DNA from: Rhizomucor pusillus
Lineage: Eukaryota; Mucoromycota; Mucoromycetes; Mucorales; Lichtheimiaceae
Length of the DNA stretch: 64,000 nucleotides
Assembly: GCA_900175165.2 (NCBI GenBank)
Contig: FWWN02000174.1
Span: forward strand, 1 to 64,000
Direction: 5' to 3'
The translations under genes were made by a program, and so were the position numbers. The notes below the pieces were generated by a model, which saw only the letters and a list, made by a program, of their open reading frames with translations, ran no database searches and had not been told where the DNA came from. Of this stretch, positions 19,842 to 30,715 are shown piece after piece; the first letter of the stretch is position 1, and the number at the start of each line of letters is the position of its first letter.

Positions 19842-20785
19842 AAATAACAGACTACTAGTAGCCTCCATGCTGGTTCCTATATATATTTACCTTTTTACTT
19901 ACATGAAATAACATTAATATTACTAATACTAATAATATCATTATTTATACTACCGTCGCAAGCAAGGCATATTTCGTTTAAAGTCAAATAATGACAGTTT
20001 CATTCGATTCCTGTAATATACATCGGATGTTGTCGAGTTACTTGTCGATGAGGGATTACAGAAAAAAAAGGAGCGACAGAGAATAGGAAGAAAGACGTTG
20101 AAAAAGAAAAGGGAAGGGAGGGAAAGAAAAAGAAATGAAATGTAGCCAGGAAACTTCTTCAAAATTTCCGAAGTCAATTTTGGTCTCCGGCCAAGAAGTG
20201 GGTTTCCATATTGTGAAAGACGTCTGAGATGTTTCTGTAATAAAAAATTTTCTGAAAGGTTTCTATAATGTGTCTGAAATACAAAATTTCAGAATTTCTG
20301 AGATGGGTCTAAAACGGCACTTTTCCCGCAGTGGTCGTTCCTGTTGGCCAAGGTCCTTCTTGCCTACTAGGAGGACGATAACTATCGGATTCATTCTTTT
20401 CCTAGATGTCGAGTCCTTCCATATTTCCTGGAACCGGGCTCAACCTAGCAGTAATCCAGAAGAGATCCGAGCTTGAGAGTTAATATAAGTAGTTGAAAAT
20501 ATCTAAGGGAGCAGAGAAATATTAACGAATGTTAATTGATGATGCTTTATTGTTTACAGCTGCAGATATTTATATATTTCTATGGAGGAAGCTACTCGAA
20601 ACTTGTGAAATGTGTGAAGGTTCTATCTTCTACGGAGCATATACTTGGAGCTTCATGCCGCTTCGTGTTCCTTCAGATACTTCTCGCATATTCCCAACAG
20701 TTTTCTTTTTTGGAGAGCCAGGATTCTCAGGCCTGATCCGCCTCTGGCTTTTGTAGAATGCAACACAAGTAGTCCCCAACCCGGT
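19842..20785. other. Spacer, no gene recognised
   Basis: The sequence is AT-rich directly after the Tnp2-like stop and purine-rich at 20050-20140. There is no protein family or clear repeat. Readings at 20529-20756 are short and featureless. Confidence 0.4.
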
Positions 20786-20858
20786 GGGGATGTAGCTCAA
20801 ATGGTAGAGCGCTCGCTTAGCATGCGAGAGGTACTGGGATCGACGCCCAGCTTCTCCA
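20786..20858 (+). tRNA. tRNA-Ala (anticodon AGC)
   Basis: The 73-base cloverleaf has acceptor GGGGATG/CTTCTCC, D arm AGCTCAAATGGTAGAGC, anticodon stem CTCGC/GCGAG around loop TTAGCAT (anticodon AGC), and T arm CTGGG/CCCAG with loop ATCGACG. The A at the first T-loop position is typical of eukaryotic tRNA-Ala. There is no intron and the CCA end is not encoded, as expected. Positions 6 and 67 of the acceptor stem form a T-T mismatch where most relatives pair T-A. It sits inside transposon-rich sequence. Confidence 0.92.
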
Positions 20859-21123
20859 AGTCGGATTCATTCATTTCTTTCCTCTGGTAGTATGAATTTT
20901 TATGTTTTTGGTGCTCGTGCCGCGGCCTTTTGGTACTGTCCAATAATAATGTGACATTGTCAACAATTACCATTGGTGTCATGTAATTGCTATGACAACG
21001 CGCAATAAATATCATTGGTGCTCTCGTCTGATTTCAGGCACACCTTTATTCTTTTCTTCCTTTGTACCTTTTCCATATATTTACCAATAGTATCAATTAT
21101 ATTTTAGCACTTGCAAAAGGTAT

Positions 21124-21405
21124 GGAGGTCGTCCATATCCAAGGATTCCTCCGTGCATGGTCGATCTATGACTTCCCCGCCGGATCGACGGCCAACCTTT
21201 AAAACGAGTTTGGTCTATAATCCATTGGATGACGTTTAGGAGGCGTAGCGACGGGGGAAATCTTTCCTGATGTTCTACTCGGGGGAGACGTCTCGGGATT
21301 TTTTCGACGTCCAAGACATGGATATCCACGTAGAAACTGGAAAGGCATATAGACATCCAGCCGACAACAGAGCGCCCTAGATCATAGTGTGCTTGGATGA
21401 CCTCC
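21124..21405. mobile_element. Possible fourth MITE-like element with GGAGGTC ends
   Basis: The left end GGAGGTCGTCCA and the right end read inward GGAGGTCATCCA match over 12 bases with one difference and are 282 bases apart. There is no long hairpin, and the flanks (TAT/CTA) do not form a target duplication. This may be an internally deleted relative of the two-gene transposons, or coincidence. Confidence 0.4.
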
Positions 21406-21607
21406 CTAGGGAAAAACGGGGCCGAACAACTGACTGCCGAGGTAATACTCCGATAGTTTCACAAACCGAGGCACGTTCTAATCAAAGCACACCACATGCA
21501 CGGGTCTATAGGTGGAAAAAGAAGCGGTTGAATCGGAAATGACGTCAGATGTCGAGGATGCAGCAGATGCGAGACGAGTGTCGGATATGGAAAAGCCTCT
21601 GATGGAA

Positions 21608-21867
21608 GGAGGTCATCTAGAACCACATGTATGATGTTCCTCCCGTTGAAGTCCCCGCTCCGCGAGGCTACGCGGGTTTTGGAGAATATGGGGTGGTCGC
21701 TCGACTGATCTTGATACAATAATTATCTGCCGTCCAGAAAGATTCAGAAAATTTTATATGTGTCCGTACTTCAAGCGACCACCCCATATTCTCCAAAACC
21801 CGCGTAGCCTCGCGGAGCGGGGACTTCAACGGGAGGAACATCATACATGTGGTTCTAGATGACTTCC
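21608..21867. mobile_element. Hairpin MITE, family C, copy 3
   Basis: Arms of 94 bases (21608-21701, 21774-21867) surround a 72-base loop. Ends are GGAGGTCATCTAGAACCAC and GGAAGTCATCTAGAACCAC read inward. GAA at 21605-21607 and 21868-21870 forms a 3-base target duplication. Both arms carry the same subtype sequence, unlike copy 1. Confidence 0.88.
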
Positions 21868-22148
21868 GAACATGAAATTTATGATGGGTTATTTTGTGCA
21901 GAATAGAGACCAACGAGATTTCTGAAAGGTACCAACAGTTCAATAGATGGCTTGATTGATCCATTCCAAGATGATGATGATGATGATGATAAAGACGCCA
22001 GTCCTGACCGACAGCAACGAATGTGCTGTTTACACAAAAGACTCAACCAAACATTAATCACAGTTACAGGATCATGTTTATATTTCCAGGGATTCGCACA
22101 CGTATCTAATACAGACGCCGAGTCGAAACCTACGTACCCCACACAAGC

Positions 22149-23116
22149 CGAAATTCGAGGTACACGATCTCGAGTCTCTGATGGAGTTCTACGATATTAG
22201 ATTGTCATTCAGCAGAAACGCGGCCGATGATGATACCGAACGATATTTTCAGCTATGTGTACATGACAATCAAGCCAACGCATCCCTGAAGAAGATGCCT
22301 GATGTTTGGAACTTCTGTAGTCAGGCTTGTAACCAAGACTTTGACCGTTTCCCTCGTTGGCTCTGGAACTACGATATCTCGAAGACTTCAAGCGACAAGT
22401 TTATCCTCATGATGCAATATGCACTGACAGATTTCCATCTAAACTGCTTGGCGCCGTCGAAGGCCGTGAATGATGAGCGCACGCCTTACATTGAAAATAT
22501 TATCCCGCCTTTTAAAGCCTTCCCAAAGCTCTTTGATATATTTTCATTTACATGGTCAGTGTTATGCTAGGAGATGATTCATGATATACTGATGATTACC
22601 GATATAGGTGTGAGAAAACCCTCACAGCCAACAAATTCCTTTTCATCTCGTACACGCGGAGGCCATCGAAGCTGGCTGACGGTATTGGAAAGTTGCAGGG
22701 TTCGGACACAGAGATGTTGATTATTGAGTCCTCTGGGTAAGAGATATCGATGGATCGTGATGAACTGGATATTGACTAGCTGCTGTTCAAGCATAATATT
22801 ACTGAGAATCTCCAACATTCGATTGATGATACGTTGAAGCAGCTTGAATCCACATCTCATGCACTCAAAAAGGAGATCAACAGCTACCAATCAGCAGCAT
22901 AATACAACATTGAAGCAACGCAAAATCTTTGGTATCCATATCATCCAGAATACAATGACGTTGACAGAAACATCGATTAAAAATGAAAAACGATACCGCT
23001 TTGTTGAACTTCGGACGGCCACTGTCCCTACTACATGGGATAAGTGCATGCATTGGGTCAAGGTGTTTGAACTGATCGCGACACTCTATGTAAGTAACAT
23101 CTACACATCCCACTAA
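22149..23116 (+). pseudogene. Expanded Mucoromycota-type hypothetical protein, broken
   Basis: The reading from about 22149 (PKFEVHDLESLMEFYDIRL) runs to 22554. An intron 22555-22607 (GTCAGT...ATATAG) then joins it in phase to LTANKFLFISYTRRPSKLAD and TEMLIIESSG. After 22738 a donor-like GTAAGAG follows. The later parts (IDDTLKQLESTSHALKKEIN, then VELRTATVPTTWDKCMHW, VFELIATLY) are recognisable, but I find no splice that joins them in phase, and there is a frameshift near 22900. I know this pattern as a many-copy family of unknown function in Mucorales-type fungi. No start codon identified. Confidence 0.55.
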
Positions 23117-23799
23117 CTTTAAACACCTGTCGTATATTTTGGCCTTGATGAACAGAGCGGTTGACAGAAACTTTGGATGGGGAGGCTGCTGGACTTATTG
23201 AAGTAGCTGAGACGAACACTGTTCGGCACGTACTACAATAAAACACATGTCTCTCATAGCTGGGGGGTTCGTGTTTCAATTCCAGGGAAAACAGTACGGA
23301 GTACACCACGATTCGTAGAGCTGGGAAGGGAAGCTGGGGTCTAGCTATGAGGGGCAACGTGCTCTCAAACTAGTGGGGGAGTGCACACATAGGCAACCCA
23401 TGCTGGAACTGCCATCACGCGCCTGGGCGATCCGACTTTCGTAAGATCGTATGTGTTTAATTTATGGTAGCTGACATATTGGACACTTGTATCAATGTGG
23501 GCCACACCTCTCAAATTGGGTCAGCCAAATGAATCTGAGCCATGTACGACTTTTATGTCTAAGGTTTATTTGAAGGACATTGTAACTCGTTTTTACTTGT
23601 CAAACAACAGTCCCAGAATGTGAGAGAATGTCGTAGCTTTGGTAGCCCTCGTGAGTGATCTGCTCAGATTACACTGAATATGCGCCACCGAACGAATCTG
23701 CATAGCCTCCGAAAGTTGCACCAACCACTTGAAATTTACATTGGTCTCTATGGTTCTTCATCGGCGGATCCCATAATTTTCAAACGCAAACTACTGTAA

Positions 23800-23905
23800 G
23801 CAGGCGACATCCATTTCTGAAAATGCGACATGCATTTTTAAGGCAGCAACATTTATTTTCATTGGCTAGCGACATCAATTTCCATTGGCCAGCGACATTG
23901 ATTTT
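23800..23905 (+). repeat. GCGACATC-type motif array, single orientation
   Basis: Five degenerate copies of the motif seen at 390-700 follow one another (GGCGACATCCATTT, TGCGACATGCATTT, AGCGACATCAATTT, AGCGACATTGATTT and a weaker one). No transposase lies next to them, so they look like a solitary end of an IS630-like element. The stretch 23117-23799 before them holds no gene I can support. Confidence 0.5.
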
Positions 23906-24104
23906 TATTCATTGCGATTCTACTTTTTGAAAATACTGTATCCTTCGGGCTCAATACTCTTTATATTTTATTCATTCCGTTGTCGTCACAAACTCATAAT
24001 ACCGAACATCGGAAGACATATGAATATCCCTAGGATCAAAAGAATAGAACGACACTTAGCTACCTTCTATCTCTGTGGACCTACCTTTGTGGTCTTCCCC
24101 ATTC

Positions 24105-24172
24105 TGTGTGGGTTCGTAAAACAAAACAAAAAGGGTGCCAAGCTTCTTGTTTTGCGTTACGAACCCACACAC
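24105..24172. repeat. Short hairpin, about 29-base arms
   Basis: TGTGTGGGTTCGTAAAAC on the left and GTTACGAACCCACACA on the right are the outer parts of two arms that pair over about 29 bases with three mismatches, around a 9-base loop. It has no coding capacity and does not share ends with the MITE families above. Confidence 0.55.
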
Positions 24173-24315
24173 ACAGAGAGACAGGAGAATGAACCAGTAA
24201 GACAAGAAAAGTTAGTAGGCAGAAAGTTGTCTTTTATTCTTCTATTATTCTCAAAAACTTATATCTTTTTCCTGTGCTCCGGCTTTATGATCATATTGGG
24301 ATGGCTATGGATATA

Positions 24316-24900
24316 CAGTGACTCAAAAAACTGTCCCAATGATTTGAGCATTTGACTTCTCCAAGTAAATACGCCGTCCTGCTGTAATGTAAACCTATGT
24401 CATTATATATTGTTCGATAGCCCGATCGATGTGCTATCTTTAGGAAAAAGAAGAGCTGCTGTACAGCAATTGTGGAATGAAATACGAGCGGTCAAAGGTT
24501 CGATCCCCATTGGGACAGTTTTTTGTGCGGGTCCAAAATTTTATTTACTACTTTGTATATCCTCCTTTAGCTTTTATTACTGCTTCAATTCTGTTGGGCA
24601 TGCTTTCTACAAGAGACTGCCATGTTGCCTGTCGTGTTTTCTACCACTCCGTCTAAACTCACTCCCAGAGGTCTGCCATGGACTTCGGCATTTCATCGTA
24701 GTCACTGACGCGACTTTTTAGCACGACTCACAAATGTTCAATCGGGTTTAGATCCGGGGATTGGGCCGGCCAGTCTAGTACTTCGATATTCCGTTCTTTT
24801 AGCCAAGCTTTCTGTAGTCTGTTCTGATACTGATACGCTTTCCAGAATGTGTTCGAGGATACTTGTGGTATCCACATGTCGCCACTTCCTCATCCTAAGA
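24316..24900 (-). pseudogene. Tc1/mariner-type transposase fragment with terminal repeat
   Basis: Reading the minus strand from about 24840 gives [20 protein letters not shown] then NPIEHL, the classic end of a Tc1-family DDE_3 transposase, followed by MADLWE and MPNRIEAVIKAKGGYTK before a stop near 24548. Several stops interrupt it. CAGTGACTCAAAAAACTGTC at 24316 is a Tc1-type end, and an inverted copy (GGGACAGTTTTTTGTGC) lies at 24512-24528. The 5' half of the gene is missing. Confidence 0.72.
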
Positions 24901-25211
24901 CTTAGCCAATAGCTTGTCAGTTATTAGACTCAGTTGCGGACTTATTGTTGGGGAGTCTTTCGTAAAAGTTTTCTCCCTTGTCCGAATAAAACGGCACACT
25001 CATGTCTCACGGTACTCGTCTGTTTCCACATCGCTATTCTCCCTTAAAAAACCACAGATACATTATGTCCAGCACGTCGTTTAATGGCAGGACCATCCAT
25101 TCCTGCCTGCTGCGCAGTGTCTAAAAGACATCACCTTAAAAAATACCAGCTGATACCGTCTGAAACACCCACCAGTCACTATCAATAGTGTCTAAATTTA
25201 TCGACAGTAAC

Positions 25212-28020
25212 TTACTGGCAAGACCTGCATCCGACATGCTTCATTGAACATGTCGATTTGATTGGTTGTTGCTGCTTCGCTTGATAGTCGAGACCTATGA
25301 GCACAACATTGGCGGTACTTATCTGAGTAGCTTTATGTTTCAACATACTTTCACTTAACCAGCTTCCTGAAAACTGATGTACAAAGACAGAATCATTCGA
25401 CATGTAAAACTCTTCGAAAGAGTCATATGCAGGTATGCCAAGTTCAAACGCGTAGGCTAGGAAAAAGAGTGGAAGATCCAGAGAAGAATGCCCTGCGTAG
25501 TCTCAGAGCGTCATGCTTCATTTGCAATTCTGGCTCTGTTTTTGTATTCTTTTCTGAAGCTCTGAGTCCGCTACCTGTAGTTGAAACATCCCTCCAATGA
25601 CTCTCTTGATAAAGGCTTTCGCCTCTTCGGGACTTTTGTCCGACGTTAAGGCCCCATGCTTATTTGCATATTGTTCTCGGATAAGTGCTTTGTTTTGGCA
25701 GAGTCTCGAACGGAATTTGGTTAAAGTCACAGACATTGATGCATTTAACTTCAGACTTACTTTCCACATTGTTTACATCAATATTTACTGCCCCGCAGCT
25801 CAGCAAACTCTTTCATTCCTGCTGCGGTAGGAGTGTGAATGCCTTCGGCCCATGCTTGAGCTCCGGGCCATGTTGGACTTTGCAATGGCTTCCAAAAATG
25901 GCATAATAAATCCGCAATTCCAGTGTAAATGACGCTCGAATCCTCCTATACAGGGCATTGTACGGCTCCAGGTGTTTGCTGCTTCTCTAGCCACTCCCTG
26001 GAGCAACAGACGAATTTAGGAATTGATAGTCAATATGGAGCTGGAGATCTTAACCTTATCTTCCTTGCGCGCGGATCCTGCAGCGGTCGAGGTCCAGCCG
26101 GCGTCCCCATTATACTCACAGGTGCAGACGACGAGTCTTCTGCGATTTTTGAAGATATCTTTCCTTCTTCGATGTATCTCAGAAAGTCTTCGGACATTTT
26201 AAGAAACCCTCCTTCAGTTCTTTTCTTGTGTTGTTCTTCCGCGAACAGTTGGTTTTTGCACATCCATATTCTTCTGATGGGTATTTGAATAGCATGTCCA
26301 CTTTGGCGCCACAACCTTTTCATTGCAGGGGTTCGACTTCTGCTATAGACCTTTCCTCGTTCCTGGAGTCATAGGACGCACCGCGCCCTATCTCGCTACT
26401 AGGTTAAGCAATATATAAATTACGACCTCGTACATTATGGCGCACTGTATTCTAACTTACGTTATTATTAAAACGATTCATTGAAACGCCTTCGATGAAA
26501 CGCCAGCTCTTCGTTTCAGATCACTTTCGCTGTGATTGCTCTTGAGAAGGTGGTTATCGACCAAAACGTCTATCCCACCCGAAATGGTCTTGCATCCAAT
26601 GTAAATCTGCTTGCTTCTCTGGATGGAAAGGATGATGCTGAGCGTTTCTAAATACCTCGCTTGCCGTAGACTATTCATGCAAAACATAAGATTTCATATA
26701 TGCTCAGGTCCTTGAAGGATTGCCTTCACCTTCCGCTTATAGGGATCCAGATACTTTGCTCGTTCTTCGGAGGAGTTAATCGCAGATTCCGACAGTCTCT
26801 ACCGAGATCCAGTCTCCAATAATGCAGAATGTCTTCAGCTTCGGAAAGTCCACATTTCCGGCATCGATTACCTTTATGGACAGTACTTTAAGCCGATTCG
26901 TCTTGTACGCAGCATCTAAAGAAATGATCTAGGGAAACTTTCGGGCGATATCGATGAACCAGTGGTGTGCGAGGAACGAAGAGAAAAGGATCGCTCTGAG
27001 AGCATATCAAGCGGAAGATTTCGTGGTCCACGTCGGTATTAAATTGTTTCTAGGGAAGGCTTGAGATCCTTGGAGGTCACAGAAAGGCCTATTTTTTCGA
27101 GTATATTATGATTGTCGTGTTTTCTTACCTGAGCCTTAATAATCGTCTTTATGACTTTTTTGGATATCCCCTTCCAGACTGCGATCCGTGGGGTATAATA
27201 CTGGATCCATTGCGAAAGCATGATCGTGTTCGTTCCTTCATGGCGATAACGTGCTGTTGGCAGTTTCTTTGTTCAAAGTTCGAATCATACCGTCAACTGC
27301 ACGCCCAATATTTTGAGAATCTTTGCGTTCCTCTTTCGCAGCACCGATTGTGGTAACTATGCCTTTATCATCTGCAATGAATGCAGGTTTCTTGGCTCCT
27401 GATTTTGCCTTAGTGTCGACATTCTAGCCGCGTGTATCTGTTCTTGCCGCTCATAGAGCTTCCCACGGTGTGCAGCGGTACCTTGAGAAGTCCCCGTTAG
27501 CTTTCGACCATATCGGATGGCTTCACGAACTCCATTGGCAGATCCCCAAGCTTGACGCAGTTCGTCTGGAGTGACTATCATTTCGCGCAAATCGTTCGGC
27601 GTTGTAGAATAATAATATTCAGAGAGACTGGGATGGTGAGAGAGGTGGTGCAGATAGCAGAACCCAAAATAGGAGTTGTTAAATTGAGTTGAAGACCGGG
27701 AATGCGAAAGCTGCGACGTCGGACGGCACGTCTTTAGTAACAAGAAAGGGAGGGATGAGAACTTCTTGCTTACGACATTCTCTGCTGACTTCGTTGCTTC
27801 CTACATAATCATGCTTCGTCTCAAAGAACAAGATTCATGCTGAACCAAATATCTTCGTTCGACCACGCTCCGCTATCAATAACTTCAATTGTTGGCATGA
27901 CATATGACCACAAATCGAGTAAGGGTCTCTGACCGATAATCTCCGAAGGTTCGATCTCGTTTGAGTCGACATTTCATAGAGCAACTATTAGTTAGCTATT
28001 TACATCTCTGCTTTCGCTGG
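25212..28020 (-). pseudogene. Anonymous decayed locus, minus strand
   Basis: Short minus-strand readings with protein-like composition follow one another from right to left: EIIGQRPLLDLWSYVMPTIE (about 27,920), MIVTPDELRQAWGSANGVRE and TGTSQGTAAHRGKLYERQEQ (27,357-27,600), IRYYIPRIAV-like WIQYYTPRIAVWKGISKKV (about 27,190), and a stretch ending YDSFEEFYMSNDSVFVHQFS near 25,212-25,450. They lie in shifting frames with many stops and cannot be joined by simple introns. I do not recognise the family; it may be one or two dead mobile-element genes. The interval 24,900-25,211 shows nothing. Confidence 0.35.
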
Positions 28021-29580
28021 GCTTATAGCATGGGTACAAATTGCTCCATGAATTTCCTATTGCTTAGACTAAGGAATACGTTCGGTATTTATATGTTTTA
28101 TTTTCATTGAAGGTTGTAAAGATGGATAATATGCAAAAGACTTCAACGCCCGAACCTTTGACTGCGTCCAATAGGTGCAAAGAAATTGGCTTTAGGTATA
28201 TATGGTTGCGTTCTAATATCATATTTTTGTTTCTCCAGTCTGAAAACCAGTGGACCTGGATTTGCCACCACTCACCTTCCGTTCCCTTTCTATCACTCCT
28301 GCTGTGCGCTTCCTTGACCGCCCTGCCCTCCTTCGGAATTTCTTGTTCTCTGCTCACTCTCTTCTTTCTCTTGTTTTTCAAATTTCAAATGTGTCGATAC
28401 CGAGAAACGGGTTTGTCCAATACACTAGCTGGCGAATAAATAGCACCTACATCAGATACAACCCAGGATATTAACTCAAGAAGAAACATTATGCTGCGGA
28501 AATGCTTGCGACGACAGCGACAGTGTTGTCGTTTTGACTCAGTTGATTAGTGATCGAATGGAAGGAATTGTGGCAAAGAAAATTTTACTTTACAAGCGCT
28601 TCACGCTTCGCTTCGCTCGCTGCGCTTGGTTCGCTGAAGCTCATGGCTGATCCGATCTGTAGAATAAAGTCGCTTGGCGTTCATAAACCTCCGTTCTCCG
28701 GCGGTTTTGTATCTGCTTCGGTACTGCAAACACAGCGTCGTCGAAAACCGGTTCTTCAGAGTGGCGCTCGCATGAATCGATCTTTGAGAAAATACTTCAC
28801 CTAAAATATAGCTTCTTGCTGCTTCGAAACAAATGCACAAACAGTCTTCTTATACTTAGCAGTAGACTTCTAGTAAGACTTCTCCCGTCAATTTTTAAGT
28901 CTCCCTATTTTCAAGCAAAATCCTGTAATCGAGGCCTTGAACTTATCGGGATCCATTGTAATAGTAAAAGGTTGTCCTCCAAGATCAACCGTTTCGCCCC
29001 CTCTCCTTCTTCTTTCTTTCGCTTCTGCTAGCGATGCATCACTTCAAGTCCTCTGTCATACTCCTTTTATTTTAAGAAGCCGACCCCACGGGCTACAAGT
29101 ATGTCTACTAGTTTGCTTTGCTGCGATGGACACAAGCTGATATAGAAACGCCAGGTGCGCGGTCTGGTCCCCCGCGAATCGGCGGATTACCGTTTGGGGT
29201 GTAAGTATCAATTATGATTACGCAGCAGTAGCGCAAGATATTAACGTAGTGCCTTATGAAATTTCCTTGTTCCCAATCTACTACATTCGCACTCGCTCTT
29301 GACTTCCTCGTATTCATTCCTGTATTGTCTTCTTTGTAATTAAACTTTGATTATTTCTTTCTAATATAAAGATATCTTTATCCTATATAATGCTTATACT
29401 GGCTGCAGCTGCTGTTGGATAGCATATTCTGTAGCGCAAACATTTCCTTAATATAATATAACACTTTCTTATTTTCGTTTGTCTCATGCTGAGCCTCAAT
29501 GGTACAAAATTTCCATTTCGATTCTTGAAAAGTGGCCAAATGCAGCTTGATCCTCTAAGGACGTCCTGTTAGCGAACAAA
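28021..29580. other. Boundary spacer between transposon-rich and gene-rich halves
   Basis: No gene or repeat family recognised. Short readings (28107-28439, 28550-28840) lack protein-like features. The last 300 bases before 29581 should contain the promoter of the U1-70K gene, but I see no unambiguous element. Confidence 0.4.
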
Positions 29581-30715
29581 ATGACAGACAAGCTACCCCC
29601 AAATCTCCTGAAACTCTTTGCTCCACGTCCTCCACTTCCGTACGCACCACCTCTTGACAAGGAACCAGGGAAGCGCGTTGGTGCCAGGATTACTGGGGTG
29701 GCTGACCTCGTTCCGATGCTGAGGAACTACGACCCTGATTACGTGCCTTGGAAAACTGCTGAAGAGAAGCGAAAAGAGAAGGTAAAAATAATCGCTTGGT
29801 CTCTTTTAGTCACGGTGCTTCTGCAATGCCGTTGAAAGTAGACTGATTTGCTCCCTATAGATTGAAGAAAAAAAGAAAAAGGCAGAGGAAGATTTGCAAA
29901 AGGCTTTAGCTCAATGTAAGGAATGAAGATCATGTTTGGACAGTCAGGATTTAATCTCACAATCCTTGCCTGACAGATGATCCTGAGAACGATCCAAATG
30001 CACAAGGCAACCCTTTCAATACGCTTTTCGTAGCGCGTTTAAGCTACGACTTGACAGAGGAGGATTTGATGCGCGAATTTGAGCAATATGGACCCATCAG
30101 ACATGTAAGAAGGTCATTCAAAAACTTGTTGTGCTTGAAGCTAAATATGTGATATAGCTGCGGCTGGTACGAACACCAGAGGGCAAATCGCGTGGTTATG
30201 CCTTCATTGAATATGAGCGAGAAAAAGACATGCGAGGTATAGTATAGGATGAGAAGCCGATTGTGGACCCTCACTTATAATCGATATCTATCATTTCAGC
30301 TGCTTACAAAGATGCCGACGGCTTGCGATTGCTGGGACGCAAAATAGTTGTCGATGTCGAGCGCGGCAGAACTGTAAAAGATTGGCGACCACGAAGACTA
30401 GGTGGCGGATTAGGCAATACCCGGAGCGGCCCTCCAGCAACAGCACCCAGAGAGGACAGATATTCTTACAGTGAATACGGACGTCGCGATCGTGGATACG
30501 GTGGCGGGCGATCTAGCGGATACGACCATAGAGGTGGAGGTGGATATGGTGGATATGGCGGACGCTACGGCAGAAGAGACTACGACGACCGGCGGCGGCC
30601 ACGAATGCGCTCTCGAAGCCGAAGTCCACGAGGGTATAGAGATAGATATGGAGGTGGAGGTAGTCGCGGCAGAGACAGATCAAGAGATCGTATGGGCCGT
30701 AGAGACCGTTATTGA
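29581..30715 (+). CDS. SNRNP70: U1 snRNP 70 kDa protein
   Basis: Five exons: 29581-29781, 29861-29915, 29977-30104, 30158-30236, 30300-30715, all phase-consistent. The N-terminus [17 protein letters not shown] is the U1-70K signature that holds U1-C and Sm proteins. A single RRM follows with RNP2 LFVARL and RNP1 RGYAFIEY, which binds stem-loop I of U1 snRNA. The tail after [17 protein letters not shown] is rich in Gly, Arg, Tyr and RS/RD dipeptides, as in the family, and serves splice-site recognition contacts. The protein acts in 5' splice site selection in the nucleus. It is the first intact gene after the transposon-rich part. The start is supported by the conserved N-terminus directly after ATG. 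Confidence 0.95.

Noticed and set aside
23240..23290. B-box-like GTTTCAATTCCAGG as a tRNA or SINE
   Set aside because: No matching A box or cloverleaf around it.
24105..24172. Hairpin as an intrinsic transcription terminator
   Set aside because: The sequence is eukaryotic nuclear DNA; bacterial-type terminators do not apply, and no gene ends at it.
24490..24510. GGTTCGATCCCC as a tRNA T arm
   Set aside because: No cloverleaf can be folded; it lies between inverted Tc1-type ends.
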